64,000 nt of DNA from Deltaproteobacteria bacterium. GTDB taxonomy: Bacteria > Desulfobacterota > Desulfobacteria > Desulfobacterales > SpSt-501. The position numbers and the translations under genes were made by a program. The notes beneath the pieces are model-generated. The model made no database searches, was not told the DNA's origin, and saw nothing but the letters and a program-made list of their open reading frames with translations. Positions 43,377-51,845 of this stretch are shown here, in pieces (within the stretch, counting starts at the first letter, position 1; each line of letters begins with the position of its first letter). Where the stretch lies: the NCBI GenBank assembly GCA_016219005.1, contig JACRCN010000071.1, forward strand, positions 1 through 64,000. The letters run 5' to 3'.

Positions 43377-44192
43377 CTATCTCCAGGCCGACAGGTTTTT
43401 TTCAATGAAGCCCACGACGGACTGATGCGCTTCCTTGCCGGATCCCGTGACCCGCAGGGGATCGCCGAAGGCAATGTGGACCCGCTTGTCGGGCCGGATC
43501 GGCCCGAAGTCCTTGAGCCTGCGGCCGAGCCCCCAGGCATCCGTCTTCAAGGCGATCGGCACCACCGGCACGTTGCAGCGCTTGGCGAGCTTCACGCCGA
43601 GCGAATTGAACTTCTGGGGGTCGAACTCGACGCTGCGCGTGGTTTGCGGGAAAATGACCACGGAGACGTTCGCCGCCAGCCGCTTCTCGCCTTCTTCCAG
43701 GACGGTCCGGAGGTCTTCACGCGGGTGGGTGCGGCCCACCACGACCGGGTCGCGGTTTTTCATCACGTGCCCGAACAGGGGGTAGGTGATAAGACTCTGT
43801 TTGACCACGAAGGTAACGGGACGATGCGGCCGGATCAGGCAGGGCAACACGAAAGTCTCCAGGATGCTCATGTGGTTGCCGATGAAAACGCACGGGGAGT
43901 CCAGCTTTTGCGGAATATCCAGGTTCTGAAGATCGAAGTCGCCCCCGACGGACTCGAGCGCCCGCACGGTGGTAATGCTGCTTTCCACCCAGCGCTCATC
44001 GTCGTAGAGCCCCTTCCGGGCCATCCGGGCGGCATGCAACACGATCAGGAAGGCCTTGGCGTAAAAGACCGTATTGGGGCTGCTGCGGCCGATCCAGGAA
44101 CCCGCCCGGTCCGGTGTCCGGTAAGCGTCTTGGGTGGTCAAACGATTCACTGTCGGTTTCGTCCTGTTCGGGTGAAGCGCCTTTCCGGTCAT
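43377..44192 (-). CDS. Lysophospholipid acyltransferase (PlsC-like) with variant motifs
   Basis: A 271-residue membrane-associated acyltransferase of the glycerolipid LPLAT family. The catalytic motif H-x4-D appears as NHMSILE (His107, Glu112 for Asp), and motif III, usually FPEGTRS, is FPQTTRS. The motif IV region is CNVPVVPIALKTDAW. One hydrophobic stretch lies near residues 43-55. The substitutions form a coherent variant motif set rather than decay, since the reading frame and surrounding residues are intact. The acyl acceptor is unknown. Convergent with the K+ channel gene; isolated otherwise (203-bp gap to aroK). Confidence 0.82.
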   Translation of the reverse strand: MTGKALHPNRTKPTVNRLTTQDAYRTPDRAGSWIGRSSPNTVFYAKAFLIVLHAARMARKGLYDDERWVESSITTVRALESVGGDFDLQNLDIPQKLDSPCVFIGNHMSILETFVLPCLIRPHRPVTFVVKQSLITYPLFGHVMKNRDPVVVGRTHPREDLRTVLEEGEKRLAANVSVVIFPQTTRSVEFDPQKFNSLGVKLAKRCNVPVVPIALKTDAWGLGRRLKDFGPIRPDKRVHIAFGDPLRVTGSGKEAHQSVVGFIEKNLSAWR

Positions 44193-44395
44193 TGAAAAAT
44201 CCGAGCGGCAGGCTGGCGATCGATGGTTCTGCCCCGCGGCAGGATATGCTCCTGCACATCGGCCATCCTGATCGCAGGATCTATCGCATTTTCAGGACAG
44301 AGTCGAACACAATCGTTTTCGGGTCTACCTGAAAACCGCGAAACGAAAAATCAGCGACAGGCGGTCCGGATCTGACGGATGGTGACGGCCCGTGG

Positions 44396-44929
44396 TCAAC
44401 TCACTGCCAGGTAATCGCAGATGGCCGGCTTCAATTCCGCCACGACCTCCTCAACGCTTTTCCCGTCGGTGTCGAACGTGAGGTCCGCAGCGCGGCGATA
44501 TTTTTCCTCCGACTCCGACCAGATCGTTCGCAGATCCTCTTCCAGGGTGGTGCCGACGTTCACGCGCGGACGGTCCGCGGCGCGAACCCGCCGCGCCAGT
44601 TCGTCCAGGGAGGCCGTCAGCAGAATGATGCGGCCGGTGCCCCGCAGGACATCCATGTTCCACTCGTAGCGCACCGTGCCGCCCCCCAGGCAGATCAGGG
44701 ACTTCTCCCGGCGTGCGAAGCGCTTGCAGATCGCGTACTCCAGTTCCCGAAAAGCCACCCAGCCCTTCTCCTGGACCAGGCGGTGGAAGGAATACCCCAG
44801 GATGCGGTCCATTTCCTGGTCCAAATCGTAAAAGGGCAGGTCGAGTTCGAGGGCCAGGCGCGAACCGATGGTGGTCTTTCCGGAGCCGATCACCCCGCAG
44901 AAATAGATGTTTCCTGATCGTTCGGTCAT
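44396..44929 (-). CDS. aroK: Shikimate kinase
   Basis: A 177-residue shikimate kinase (shikimate to shikimate-3-phosphate). Walker A is GVIGSGKTTIG; the shikimate-binding segment DLDQEMDRILGYSFHRLVQEKGWVAFRELE supplies the Asp and Arg; the GGG motif is CLGGGTV; the lid region has RAADRPRVN. The ATG overlaps the stop of the upstream ATC-hydrolase-family gene (ATGA), so it is translationally coupled to the end of the transporter/catabolic array, an unusual place for an aromatic biosynthesis gene. Confidence 0.9.
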   Translation of the reverse strand: MTERSGNIYFCGVIGSGKTTIGSRLALELDLPFYDLDQEMDRILGYSFHRLVQEKGWVAFRELEYAICKRFARREKSLICLGGGTVRYEWNMDVLRGTGRIILLTASLDELARRVRAADRPRVNVGTTLEEDLRTIWSESEEKYRRAADLTFDTDGKSVEEVVAELKPAICDYLAVS

Positions 44930-45405
44930 CAGCGGTCGAATATTTTGAGATTGCAGTATTGGTCCCCCCGGGCGATGCGCTCCTCCAGTTCCATGCGCAC
45001 CCCGTGGGTGTCGGCTCGGCCGCGGTCGCCTTCCATGGCGATGTCGCAGAACAGATCGATCTCCTGCGGCGTGCAGCCCATGTCCTTCCAGGCCTCCACC
45101 AGCGCGCAGAATTTCATGCGCTGCACGGCGCCCTGGTCGTTGATCTCGACGTCGGAGTCGAACACCAGCGAGGATCCCTTGGTGACATGTTTCTCGACCC
45201 AGGCCTTCGGGCCGAAGTCTTTGGGGTCGTTCTTGGCCTTCATCCGGCCGAATTCGAAGATGGCCTTGCGCGCCAGGCGCTCGACTTCCTTTTCAGGAAA
45301 GGCCTCCTTGAAGGACCGATACAGCAGGGCAAACCACGTGGCGCGGTCCTTGATGGCCGCGCGCACCTTGTCGATCATCTCTTTTTGATCCACTTGTTTC
45401 GTCAT
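44929..45405 (-). CDS. L-2-amino-thiazoline-4-carboxylic acid hydrolase family protein
   Basis: A 158-residue small cytoplasmic protein that fits the ATC_hyd (PF14196-type) pattern: an N-terminal helical pair (AAIKDRATWFALLYRSFKEAF), then FCALVEAWKDMGCTPQEIDLFCDIAMEGDRGRADTHGVRMELEERIARGDQYCNLKIFD. The conserved Cys residues (FCALV, LFCDI, QYCNL) and the Asp/His near DRGRADTHG are those of the family. The founding enzyme opens 2-aminothiazoline-4-carboxylate to S-carbamoylcysteine, but most relatives are untested. Coupled to aroK and 20 bp below the FGGY kinase. Confidence 0.7.
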   Translation of the reverse strand: MTKQVDQKEMIDKVRAAIKDRATWFALLYRSFKEAFPEKEVERLARKAIFEFGRMKAKNDPKDFGPKAWVEKHVTKGSSLVFDSDVEINDQGAVQRMKFCALVEAWKDMGCTPQEIDLFCDIAMEGDRGRADTHGVRMELEERIARGDQYCNLKIFDR

Positions 45406-45425
45406 ATGGCCTCTTCAATTGCGGG

Positions 45426-46913
45426 TTAACATTTCATTTGCTGCAAGCGTTTAAACACATCCGTTGTTGAATTCAAATAATCATCGAAAAGACCGGCCAT
45501 CGCCCGATATGCTTCAGTGCAGCGGGTATCGGGCCGGTAGCGCCGGTCGAACCGCAGCCACTGCCGCGTGATGGCCCGGAGCGAAGCGCCGGGATCGATC
45601 GCTGCCCGGCAAAACATGGCTGTGCCGAGGGCGGTGGCCTCGGTCGCTATGGGTCGCAGCACCTCCAAGCCGGCCGAGTCGGCCCGGATGCGGTTCCAGG
45701 CGTCGCTGTCCGCCCAGCCGCCGACCACGTGCAGCCGCGCGGGAGCATTGCGGCAGGCCTGCATCCGCTTCAACAGGCACGCCGTTCGCAAGGCGGCACC
45801 CTCCATGGCGGACTTGAACACGTGCTCGGGACCGTGTCGCAGGGTGAGGCCAGCCATGCCGCCGGTCGCATACTCCATCCAGTACGGCGAGCGTTCACCG
45901 GTCAGCCCTGGAAGCATTAGAAGCCCATCCGCCCCCGGCGGCAGGCGCATGATCTTCTCCGCCAGCGGCCGCATGCGGACACGCATCAAGCGCTCCAAAT
46001 GCTGGACGGTACCGCCCGAAAGCCCCATGGCGCCGCCGGCCAGGTAGATCCCCGGCACCATCCCGGTGTTGACGGTGAGGGTACGCGAGCGATCCTTCAC
46101 CCACCCGGCGCAGGCGGTCATCAGCACATCGGTGGTTCCGGTGACCAGGACCCCCGCGCCTTCCGTGAGAACGCCCCCGCCGTACATGGCGGTGGTCCCA
46201 TCCGAGCTGCCGCAGATCACGGGCAGCCCCGTCGGCAGGCCGATTCTGCGCGCGGCCTCCGGCGCAAGCCGTCCGGCCACCTCCGCAGCCCGATGCGGTT
46301 CCGGGAAAACCCCGGGATCGATCCCAAGCGCGGAGGCGATATCGGCGTCGATCCTCCCCTTGCGGATGTCAAACAGCAGGGAGTAGTCGAGATGGGCGAG
46401 ATCGGTCCGAACTACCCCGGTCAGCCGCTTTACCATCTCGTCTTTCAAGCCGATGACCGCGCGGATACGTCGATAAATACCGGGCTGCTCCCGCGCCAGC
46501 CACATCAACTTGGGGGCCAGGAGCTCGGGGCTCACCCGCCGGCCGGTTCGCCGGTAGACGGTTTTCTCGGGGATGCGCCGCCGGATCTCATCGGCCTCCG
46601 CACCGGCGCGGTTGTCCATCCAGATGATGGAAGGCCCCAGGGGCCGGTTGAACCGGTCGAGAAACACGTACCCCAGAAGTGCGCTGACGCCGACCGCCTC
46701 GATGCCGCGCCGGCCGGCGGGTACCTGTCGCAGGGCGGCGCGGGCCGCGGCCAGCACCGCAGCCCAGAGCTTGTCGGAATCGACCTCGGCGCGGAAAGGG
46801 CCCGGCTGCTGCACGCGCACCGGCCGCCGGCTCCACGCCAGGATGCCGCCGTTTCCGGAAACCACCGCCGCCTTGCAGGCGGAGGTGCCGCAGTCAATCA
46901 CCAGGAAGGCCAT
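45426..46913 (-). CDS. FGGY-family carbohydrate kinase (xylulokinase-like)
   Basis: A 495-residue sugar kinase. N-terminal phosphate-1 motif LVIDCGTSACKAAVV; substrate Asp region IIWMDNRAGAEADEI; FGGY family signature-like stretches LVTGTTDVLMTA and GLSGGTVQHLERL; C-terminal LHVVGGWADSDAWNRIRADSAGLEV (adenosine motif). It resembles xylulokinase, but the family covers many polyols. The ATG at 46913 starts directly at the fold. It sits between the UroD-like and ATC-hydrolase-like genes in the leftward array. Confidence 0.87.
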   Translation of the reverse strand: MAFLVIDCGTSACKAAVVSGNGGILAWSRRPVRVQQPGPFRAEVDSDKLWAAVLAAARAALRQVPAGRRGIEAVGVSALLGYVFLDRFNRPLGPSIIWMDNRAGAEADEIRRRIPEKTVYRRTGRRVSPELLAPKLMWLAREQPGIYRRIRAVIGLKDEMVKRLTGVVRTDLAHLDYSLLFDIRKGRIDADIASALGIDPGVFPEPHRAAEVAGRLAPEAARRIGLPTGLPVICGSSDGTTAMYGGGVLTEGAGVLVTGTTDVLMTACAGWVKDRSRTLTVNTGMVPGIYLAGGAMGLSGGTVQHLERLMRVRMRPLAEKIMRLPPGADGLLMLPGLTGERSPYWMEYATGGMAGLTLRHGPEHVFKSAMEGAALRTACLLKRMQACRNAPARLHVVGGWADSDAWNRIRADSAGLEVLRPIATEATALGTAMFCRAAIDPGASLRAITRQWLRFDRRYRPDTRCTEAYRAMAGLFDDYLNSTTDVFKRLQQMKC

Positions 46914-46975
46914 AATATCGAAATTTGATAATAGCGACCCATTTCTTCTGATTTGATGACTTTGTAATAAGACCA

Positions 46976-47059
46976 ACGCGCGCGAGGCGCACCTGCACCG
47001 CGCCGCAGCGCCAGCGAGATGGATCGGAACGCAGAAATTGGGCTTATGACGAAGTCATC
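46976..47059 (+). repeat. Dispersed repeat, family 2, copy B
   Basis: Contains GCGCCGCAGCGCCAGCGAGA and, after a variable stretch, ATGACGAAGTCATC. The same order is found at 50.66-50.77 kb and, inverted, at 33.13-33.19 kb. It fills the 141-bp gap between the FGGY kinase and UroD-like genes. Confidence 0.65.
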
Positions 47060-47987
47060 CCGTTGCACGCGCGGCCGCGACGACCGCGTGCACGACGTTC
47101 GGGCTCACCCAGGTGTCGATGCTGCAGCCGTTGGCCATGAAAAACCGCCGGCCGCCTCCCAGGGCGACTCCTTCGGCCACATGGGTTTTTAGAAACGCCG
47201 TCGAGCGGCGGGTCAGCAGGGTCTGGTCGATGCCGCCCATGACACAACCGGGGACGTGCTGCTTAACGTACTCCATCGATGGGCCGTGCGGACCGCGGTC
47301 CCACCAGCTGAAAACGTTCACCGGGAAATCCAGGCAGTCGTCCATGCAGAGATCATCGCCGTGGATGTGGGCCACGTTCATCCGGCCCAGCCCGGAGATG
47401 GCTGCGAACACTTTTACGGCATAGGGCTTCACGAAGGTAAGAAAAACATCGCGGCTCACAATCTCCTTTGCGGCCGGCACGGACATGAAGATCCCGGCGG
47501 CGCCGATTTCAAGAGCCTTCTTGGAATACGCGATGAGATTCACGGTGACCGCTTCCAACGCTGCGTGCAGAGCCTCGGGTTCGTTTTGAGCAAGGCGCTC
47601 CATGTTCTCGCCGGCGGCACTGCGACGGATGCTCTGCCAGGGGTCGAACACCGTGTCGATGAAATAGGCCCGCCCCTTGAGCTCGCTGCCGAGGATGCGC
47701 AGCGCCTTGAATTGCTCGCGCCACTCGCAGCGCTCCACGTCGAAGGTCGTGAACTTCTGCAGGTCCTCCTTGGTGCGCACCGTGTCGAGGCCCTGCGGCG
47801 CCGGGTAGTAATAGTCGTTCATCACCTTGAGGAAATCAAAGTCGTAATGTCTGAAGAACTCAAGCGTGATGCGGGCAAACTGCTCTCCGCCGCCATGTTG
47901 CACCCCGAAGTGGTACCAGAGAGAAATGGGCGGGTAGTCCACCTCATCGCCTCGCAAGACACGATCTACTCTTTCGATCTTGTTCAT
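47055..47987 (-). CDS. Uroporphyrinogen decarboxylase-like / MtaA-type methyltransferase family protein
   Basis: A 310-residue member of the URO-D superfamily. The N-terminus (MNKIERVDRVLRGDEVDYPPISLWYHF) is typical of the corrinoid/methyltransferase-associated branch. A possible zinc site is His-x-His in VAHIHGDDLC plus Cys in ANGCSID, similar to MtaA/MtbA, which move methyl groups from methylcobalamin to a thiol. There is no corrinoid protein nearby, and the UroD arginines of haem synthesis are not evident. It may act on a small-molecule thiol or carboxylate. Start 47987 follows GCAGAGGCC. Confidence 0.78.
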   Translation of the reverse strand: MNKIERVDRVLRGDEVDYPPISLWYHFGVQHGGGEQFARITLEFFRHYDFDFLKVMNDYYYPAPQGLDTVRTKEDLQKFTTFDVERCEWREQFKALRILGSELKGRAYFIDTVFDPWQSIRRSAAGENMERLAQNEPEALHAALEAVTVNLIAYSKKALEIGAAGIFMSVPAAKEIVSRDVFLTFVKPYAVKVFAAISGLGRMNVAHIHGDDLCMDDCLDFPVNVFSWWDRGPHGPSMEYVKQHVPGCVMGGIDQTLLTRRSTAFLKTHVAEGVALGGGRRFFMANGCSIDTWVSPNVVHAVVAAARATG

Positions 47988-48011
47988 GTGGCCTCTGCTT
48001 TCATGCATTCC

Positions 48012-48128
48012 GAAAAGGGTTCGAGGGGTCGAGGGCGCAAGGGTTCAAGTGAAATGAAAAGAGACTCTTGCATCTTCCGCCGTTTTAGCATTCGCATTTT
48101 TTCACCTGGACCCTTGAGCCCTCTACTC
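48012..48128. repeat. Palindromic repeat, family 3, copy A
   Basis: Left arm GGTTCGAGGGGTCGAGGG then AAGGGTTCAAGTGAAA; right arm TTTTTTCACCTGGACCCTTGAG. The arms are imperfect reverse complements about 50 bp apart. A second copy lies at 51681-51784. It lies between the UroD-like gene and livF. Confidence 0.65.
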
Positions 48129-48837
48129 ACGCAACGCCTAAATAGGCTTTCTGCATCAGCGGGTTGTTTTTAAGGTTTTCGGCCGTGTCGTGCAGCACGA
48201 TTTCGCCGGTCTGCAGCACGTAGCCGCGGCAGGCGATGGAAAGCGCCATGTTGGCGTTCTGCTCCACCAGCAGGACGGCAACCCCCTCTTCCCGGTTGAT
48301 CATCTGGATGATCTCGAAAACCTTGTCCACGTAGAGCGGCGACAACCCCATGGACGGCTCGTCCATGATGAGCAGCTTGGGCCGGGCCATCAGCGCCCGC
48401 GCCATGGCCACCATCTGCTGTTCGCCGCCGCTCAAGGTCGAGGCGAGCTGCCGGTTTCTCTCCTTCACGACGGGGAAAAGGGCATACATGCGCTCCACGT
48501 CGGTACGGATGCCTTCGGTGTCGTTGCGGGTGTAGGCGCCCATGAGCAGATTCTCATGCACGGTGAGGAAAGGAAAAAGCCGCCGTGCTTCGAGCACCGG
48601 CGCGATCCCGGCCCGGACGATATCCGAGGACGGCAGGCGATCGATGCGCCGCCCGAAAAACTCGACACGCCCGTGCTTCGGCCGCACCAAGCCGAGGATG
48701 GTCTTCATCGTAGTCGACTTACCGCAGGCGTTTCCTCCAAGAAGTGAGACGATTTCCTTTGGGTTGACCGTCAGAGAGACGTTCTTAAGCGCCTGGATGG
48801 GCCCGTAGAAGGTGTTCACATCAGTCAGCTTGAGCAC
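48127..48837 (-). CDS. livF: Branched-chain amino acid-type ABC transporter ATP-binding protein LivF
   Basis: A 236-residue ABC ATPase of the LivF group. Walker A is LLGGNACGKSTT (Cys for the more usual Gly/Ala), the ABC signature LSGGEQQM, Walker B KLLIMDEPS with GLSP, and the H-loop equivalent is EQNANMAL as usual in LivF. The start is GTG at 48837, overlapping livG by 17 bases and preceded by GGGAGG; the longer frame to 48936 is out of place. Powers uptake with LivG through the LivHM channel. Confidence 0.93.
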   Translation of the reverse strand: MLKLTDVNTFYGPIQALKNVSLTVNPKEIVSLLGGNACGKSTTMKTILGLVRPKHGRVEFFGRRIDRLPSSDIVRAGIAPVLEARRLFPFLTVHENLLMGAYTRNDTEGIRTDVERMYALFPVVKERNRQLASTLSGGEQQMVAMARALMARPKLLIMDEPSMGLSPLYVDKVFEIIQMINREEGVAVLLVEQNANMALSIACRGYVLQTGEIVLHDTAENLKNNPLMQKAYLGVA

Positions 48838-49603
48838 GCTGGCGCCTCCCCATGTAAGCGTCGATGACGGTCGGGTCGGCCGCGATCGCCGAGGGCGGGC
48901 CCTCGGCGATTTTCTCGCCGTGGTCGAGGACCACAATGCGGTCGGAAACCGCCATGACCACCTTCATCTTGTGCTCGATGACCAGAACGCTGTGGCCACG
49001 GTCACGGATGAGGCGAATGAGGTCCATCAACTGCTCGGTCTCATTCGGATTCATGCCGGCCGTGGGCTCGTCGAGCAGGATGAGCTTGGGGCCGGACACC
49101 AGCGCCCGCGCGATCTCCACGCGGCGGCGGTTGGCGTAGGATAGCTCCCGGGTCGGCTGGTTCAGCCTCGGCAAGAGCCGTTCCCCAAAGAGAGCCATGA
49201 CGTCCATGCAGCTCTCGCGGTTTTCGGCTTCCTCGTTGCCGACCCGCGGCGGGCGAAGCAGCGCGCTGAAAATACCGGTGCGCCCTTTGAAGTCCCGGCC
49301 CACCATGACGTTTTCGAGCACCGACATCTGGCCGAACACCCGGATGTGCTGGAAAGTGCGGCTGATGCCCCGGCGGGCCACCTCGTGCGGCGGCAGTCCG
49401 ACGATCTCTTCGTCCCTGAACCGGACCGACCCCCGGTTGGGAGGCATGGTGCCCGTGATGCAGTTGAAAAGCGTGGTCTTGCCGGCGCCGTTAGGGCCGA
49501 TGAGGCTTACGATCTCGCCCTCGTCCACCTGCATGGACACGTCCCGCAGGGCCTTCAGCCCGCCGAACCCCTTGGTGACTTCCGCGATCTGCAGCAGCGG
49601 CAT
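48821..49603 (-). CDS. livG: ABC transporter ATP-binding protein LivG
   Basis: A 260-residue LivG-type ATPase. Walker A IGPNGAGKTTLFNCITG, LivG-specific RRGISRTFQHIRVFGQMSVLENVMVG, ABC signature region ELSYANRRRVEIARAL (LSY instead of LSGG, normal for this family), Walker B KLILLDEPTAGMNP, H-loop VIEHKM. It follows livM by 3 bases and overlaps livF. Confidence 0.94.
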   Translation of the reverse strand: MPLLQIAEVTKGFGGLKALRDVSMQVDEGEIVSLIGPNGAGKTTLFNCITGTMPPNRGSVRFRDEEIVGLPPHEVARRGISRTFQHIRVFGQMSVLENVMVGRDFKGRTGIFSALLRPPRVGNEEAENRESCMDVMALFGERLLPRLNQPTRELSYANRRRVEIARALVSGPKLILLDEPTAGMNPNETEQLMDLIRLIRDRGHSVLVIEHKMKVVMAVSDRIVVLDHGEKIAEGPPSAIAADPTVIDAYMGRRQRAQAD

Positions 49604-49606
49604 GCG

Positions 49607-50626
49607 TCAGCCCTCCGGCAGGAACTTGTCCCCGCGTTCGTAGATCCTGGCAGGAGCAGAGTCGAATCGGGTCCACCGCAGGCTGTAGGATCGGCCCCCG
49701 AGGAGCCCCTGGCGCCGCACCAGCATCATGACGATGAGAACCCCTCCGTAGACGAACATGCGGTATTCCTGCAGCGGCCGGAAGGCCTCCGGAATCAAAA
49801 TGAGAGCCGCCGCTCCCACTATCGGGCCGATCAGGTTGCCCTGGCCGCCGAAGGCGAGCATCGCGAGTAAAATGAAAGACTCGTTGATGGTGAAGCTGTC
49901 CGGGCTGATGTATTTCACGAAGTGGGCGTAGAAGCTGCCGGCGATGCCGGCATAAAAGGCCGCCAGCACGAAGGCCTGGATCTTGTAGCGTGTGGTGTCC
50001 ACCCCCGTGGCTTCGGCGGCGAGCTCGTTTTCGCGGATGGCGGTGAGCGCCCGGCCGAAGCGACATGTCATCAGGCGGTGCATGCTCAAGACCGTCAACA
50101 GCACCAGGGCCAGGATCAGGTAATAGTACTGCAGCCGCGAGCTCAATACAAATCCGAAGATCGAGGGTGGAGGAACGTCCATGATCCCGAGCGGGCCGTT
50201 GGTGAAGCTCATCCAGTTCTGCAGCACCAAAAAGAGGATCATGTTGAAGCCGAGTGTTACGAGCGTCAGGTAAATGCCCGACAGCCGCAGCGTGGGTTTG
50301 GCAATGAGGTAGCCGAAGAAGCCGGCGATGGCCCCGGCCCCGGCCAGAGCCAGCACCCACGGCAGCCCCAGTTCCATGGACAGCTTGGCCGAGGCATACG
50401 CGCCGATCGCGTAGAAGGCGGCATGCCCGATGGACAGAAGCCCCACGTAGCCGTTGAGCAGGTTGAGACTGAGTGTTAGGATGGCGTAGATGCCGATGAA
50501 CACCAGCACCTGGACGTAGTACATGTTGGTGATAAAAGGCGGCACCGCCGCAAGGACTGCAATGATCGACAGGACCGGGGCGTTGGCCAGGAGGAATTTA
50601 GGAAAGCGTATCCGTGACGATCTCAC
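49607..50626 (-). CDS. livM: ABC transporter permease LivM
   Basis: A 339-residue inner-membrane permease with about ten hydrophobic segments. LivM signatures: LSLNLLNGYVGLLSIGHAAFYAIGAYASA, RFGRALTAIRENELAAEATGVDTTRYK (the EAA-like coupling loop) and LAMLAFGGQGNLIGPIVGAA. The C-terminal tail is about 40 residues long. Separated from livH by a 151-bp gap that holds a repeat copy, so livM may also be read from a separate promoter or by read-through. Confidence 0.93.
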   Translation of the reverse strand: MRSSRIRFPKFLLANAPVLSIIAVLAAVPPFITNMYYVQVLVFIGIYAILTLSLNLLNGYVGLLSIGHAAFYAIGAYASAKLSMELGLPWVLALAGAGAIAGFFGYLIAKPTLRLSGIYLTLVTLGFNMILFLVLQNWMSFTNGPLGIMDVPPPSIFGFVLSSRLQYYYLILALVLLTVLSMHRLMTCRFGRALTAIRENELAAEATGVDTTRYKIQAFVLAAFYAGIAGSFYAHFVKYISPDSFTINESFILLAMLAFGGQGNLIGPIVGAAALILIPEAFRPLQEYRMFVYGGVLIVMMLVRRQGLLGGRSYSLRWTRFDSAPARIYERGDKFLPEG

Positions 50627-50662
50627 AACACGTCATCCTTTTTGAGGACTTTGGTGAAAGTC

Positions 50663-50772
50663 CAACGTCAAGGCGCGCGAATCTCGTGGTTAGAGGCGTA
50701 CCGGCTGTGCGCCGCAGCGCCAGCGAGATGAAGCGCAACGCTGAGCTCGGATTTTATACGAAGTCATCATCA
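50663..50772 (+). repeat. Dispersed repeat, family 2, copy C
   Basis: Contains GCGCCGCAGCGCCAGCGAGA directly followed by TGAAGCGCAACGCTGAGC and TCGGATTTTATACGAAGTC. Lies inside the liv operon between livH and livM. Confidence 0.65.
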
Positions 50773-50777
50773 TCGCG

Positions 50778-51680
50778 TCAGTCCCCCCGCGTATGCGCCA
50801 TTTCTTTTCCGCCGAAGAGCCCGCCCGGCCGCAGCAGCAGAATCAGGATCATGAAAACGAAGGAAAAAACATGGCGGAAATTCGACGCTCCGAACTCGAC
50901 CGAAAAAGTTTCGACCAGTCCGATCAGCAGCCCGGCCACCACCGCTCCCGGCAGGCTCGTGAGCCCGCCGACCACACTGGCGCTGAAGGCCTTGAGCCCG
51001 TAGATCCCGCCCATGGTGGGGTAGAACATGTTGTAGTACACACCCACCAGCACGCCGGCAACGCCGCCGAGCATCGATCCGATGGCGAAAGCTGCCATGT
51101 AGATCACGTTGACATTGACTCCCATGGCAGAGGCTGCCTCGTAATCCTGGGCCATGGCGCGGATCACCATCCCGAGCTTGGTGCGGTTGATGACGAAATA
51201 GAGCACCAGCATGAGCAGGACGGTGACGCCCAGCACTGCGATCTGCAGAAAGGTGATGTAGACCCCGGCGATTTCAATTTCAAAATTACCGAGCTGGTCG
51301 ATCCGCCCGAAGGGAATCGACTGGGTCTCCGGTCCCCAGATCTTTTGGGCCAGGTTGACGAGCAGGATCGAGATGCCGATGGTCACCAGGAGCGACGTCG
51401 CGTGGGGAGCGTTTCGCAGGAAGTGAAACGCGAGAAGCTCCACTACGATGCCCAGCATGGCCGTGGCCACCAGCGCCGCCAGCAGGGCGAGGAGAAAACT
51501 GGGATAGAGCAGCCGGATGATCTCAAAGCCCATGTACGCCCCCATCATGTAGACCTCTCCGTGGGCGAAGGTCACCATGCGCAGGGTGCCGAAAATCATG
51601 GTGAAGCCCAGGGCCAGCAGCGCATAAACGCTGCCCTGGGTCAGGCCGTTGATGAATTGATCGAACAGAAATGATGGCAT
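50778..51680 (-). CDS. livH: ABC transporter permease LivH
   Basis: A 300-residue permease with about eight membrane helices. LivH signatures: NGLTQGSVYALLALGFTMIFGTLRMVTFAHGEVYMMGAY, TKLGMVIRAMAQDYEAASAMGVNVN (coupling loop) and LKAFSASVVGGLTSLPGAVVAGLLIGLVE. Downstream of the binding protein, with a family 3 repeat in the gap between them. Confidence 0.94.
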   Translation of the reverse strand: MPSFLFDQFINGLTQGSVYALLALGFTMIFGTLRMVTFAHGEVYMMGAYMGFEIIRLLYPSFLLALLAALVATAMLGIVVELLAFHFLRNAPHATSLLVTIGISILLVNLAQKIWGPETQSIPFGRIDQLGNFEIEIAGVYITFLQIAVLGVTVLLMLVLYFVINRTKLGMVIRAMAQDYEAASAMGVNVNVIYMAAFAIGSMLGGVAGVLVGVYYNMFYPTMGGIYGLKAFSASVVGGLTSLPGAVVAGLLIGLVETFSVEFGASNFRHVFSFVFMILILLLRPGGLFGGKEMAHTRGD

Positions 51681-51784
51681 AGAGGCTCAAGGGTCCCAGG
51701 GGTCAAGGGGTCGAGGGGTCAAGCGGAAAGGCGAACTCCTTTTTCACTTGAGCCCTTGGACCTCGAACCCTTGACCCCTTTCGG
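51681..51784. repeat. Palindromic repeat, family 3, copy B
   Basis: Left arm GGCTCAAGGGTCCCAGGGGT then CAAGGGGTCGAGGGGTCAAG; right arm CTTTTTCACTTGAGCCCTTG then GACCTCGAACCCTTGACCCC. Near-palindrome lying between the binding-protein gene and livH; related to copy A at 48.0 kb. Confidence 0.65.
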
Positions 51785-51845
51785 AAAAATCCCGGCTGAG
51801 ATCATATCACCACGATCCGACAGCCGCAGCGCCGGGAGGGTTGGC

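Noticed and set aside
48012-48060. tRNA-like GGTTCGA box in the gap below the UroD-like gene
   Set aside because: It is part of the repeated GGGTTCGAGGGGTC palindrome; no acceptor stem, anticodon arm or cloverleaf can be drawn.
48012-51784. CRISPR array from spaced G-rich repeats
   Set aside because: Only two palindromes 3.6 kb apart, with genes between them; no regular repeat-spacer pattern or cas genes in the window.
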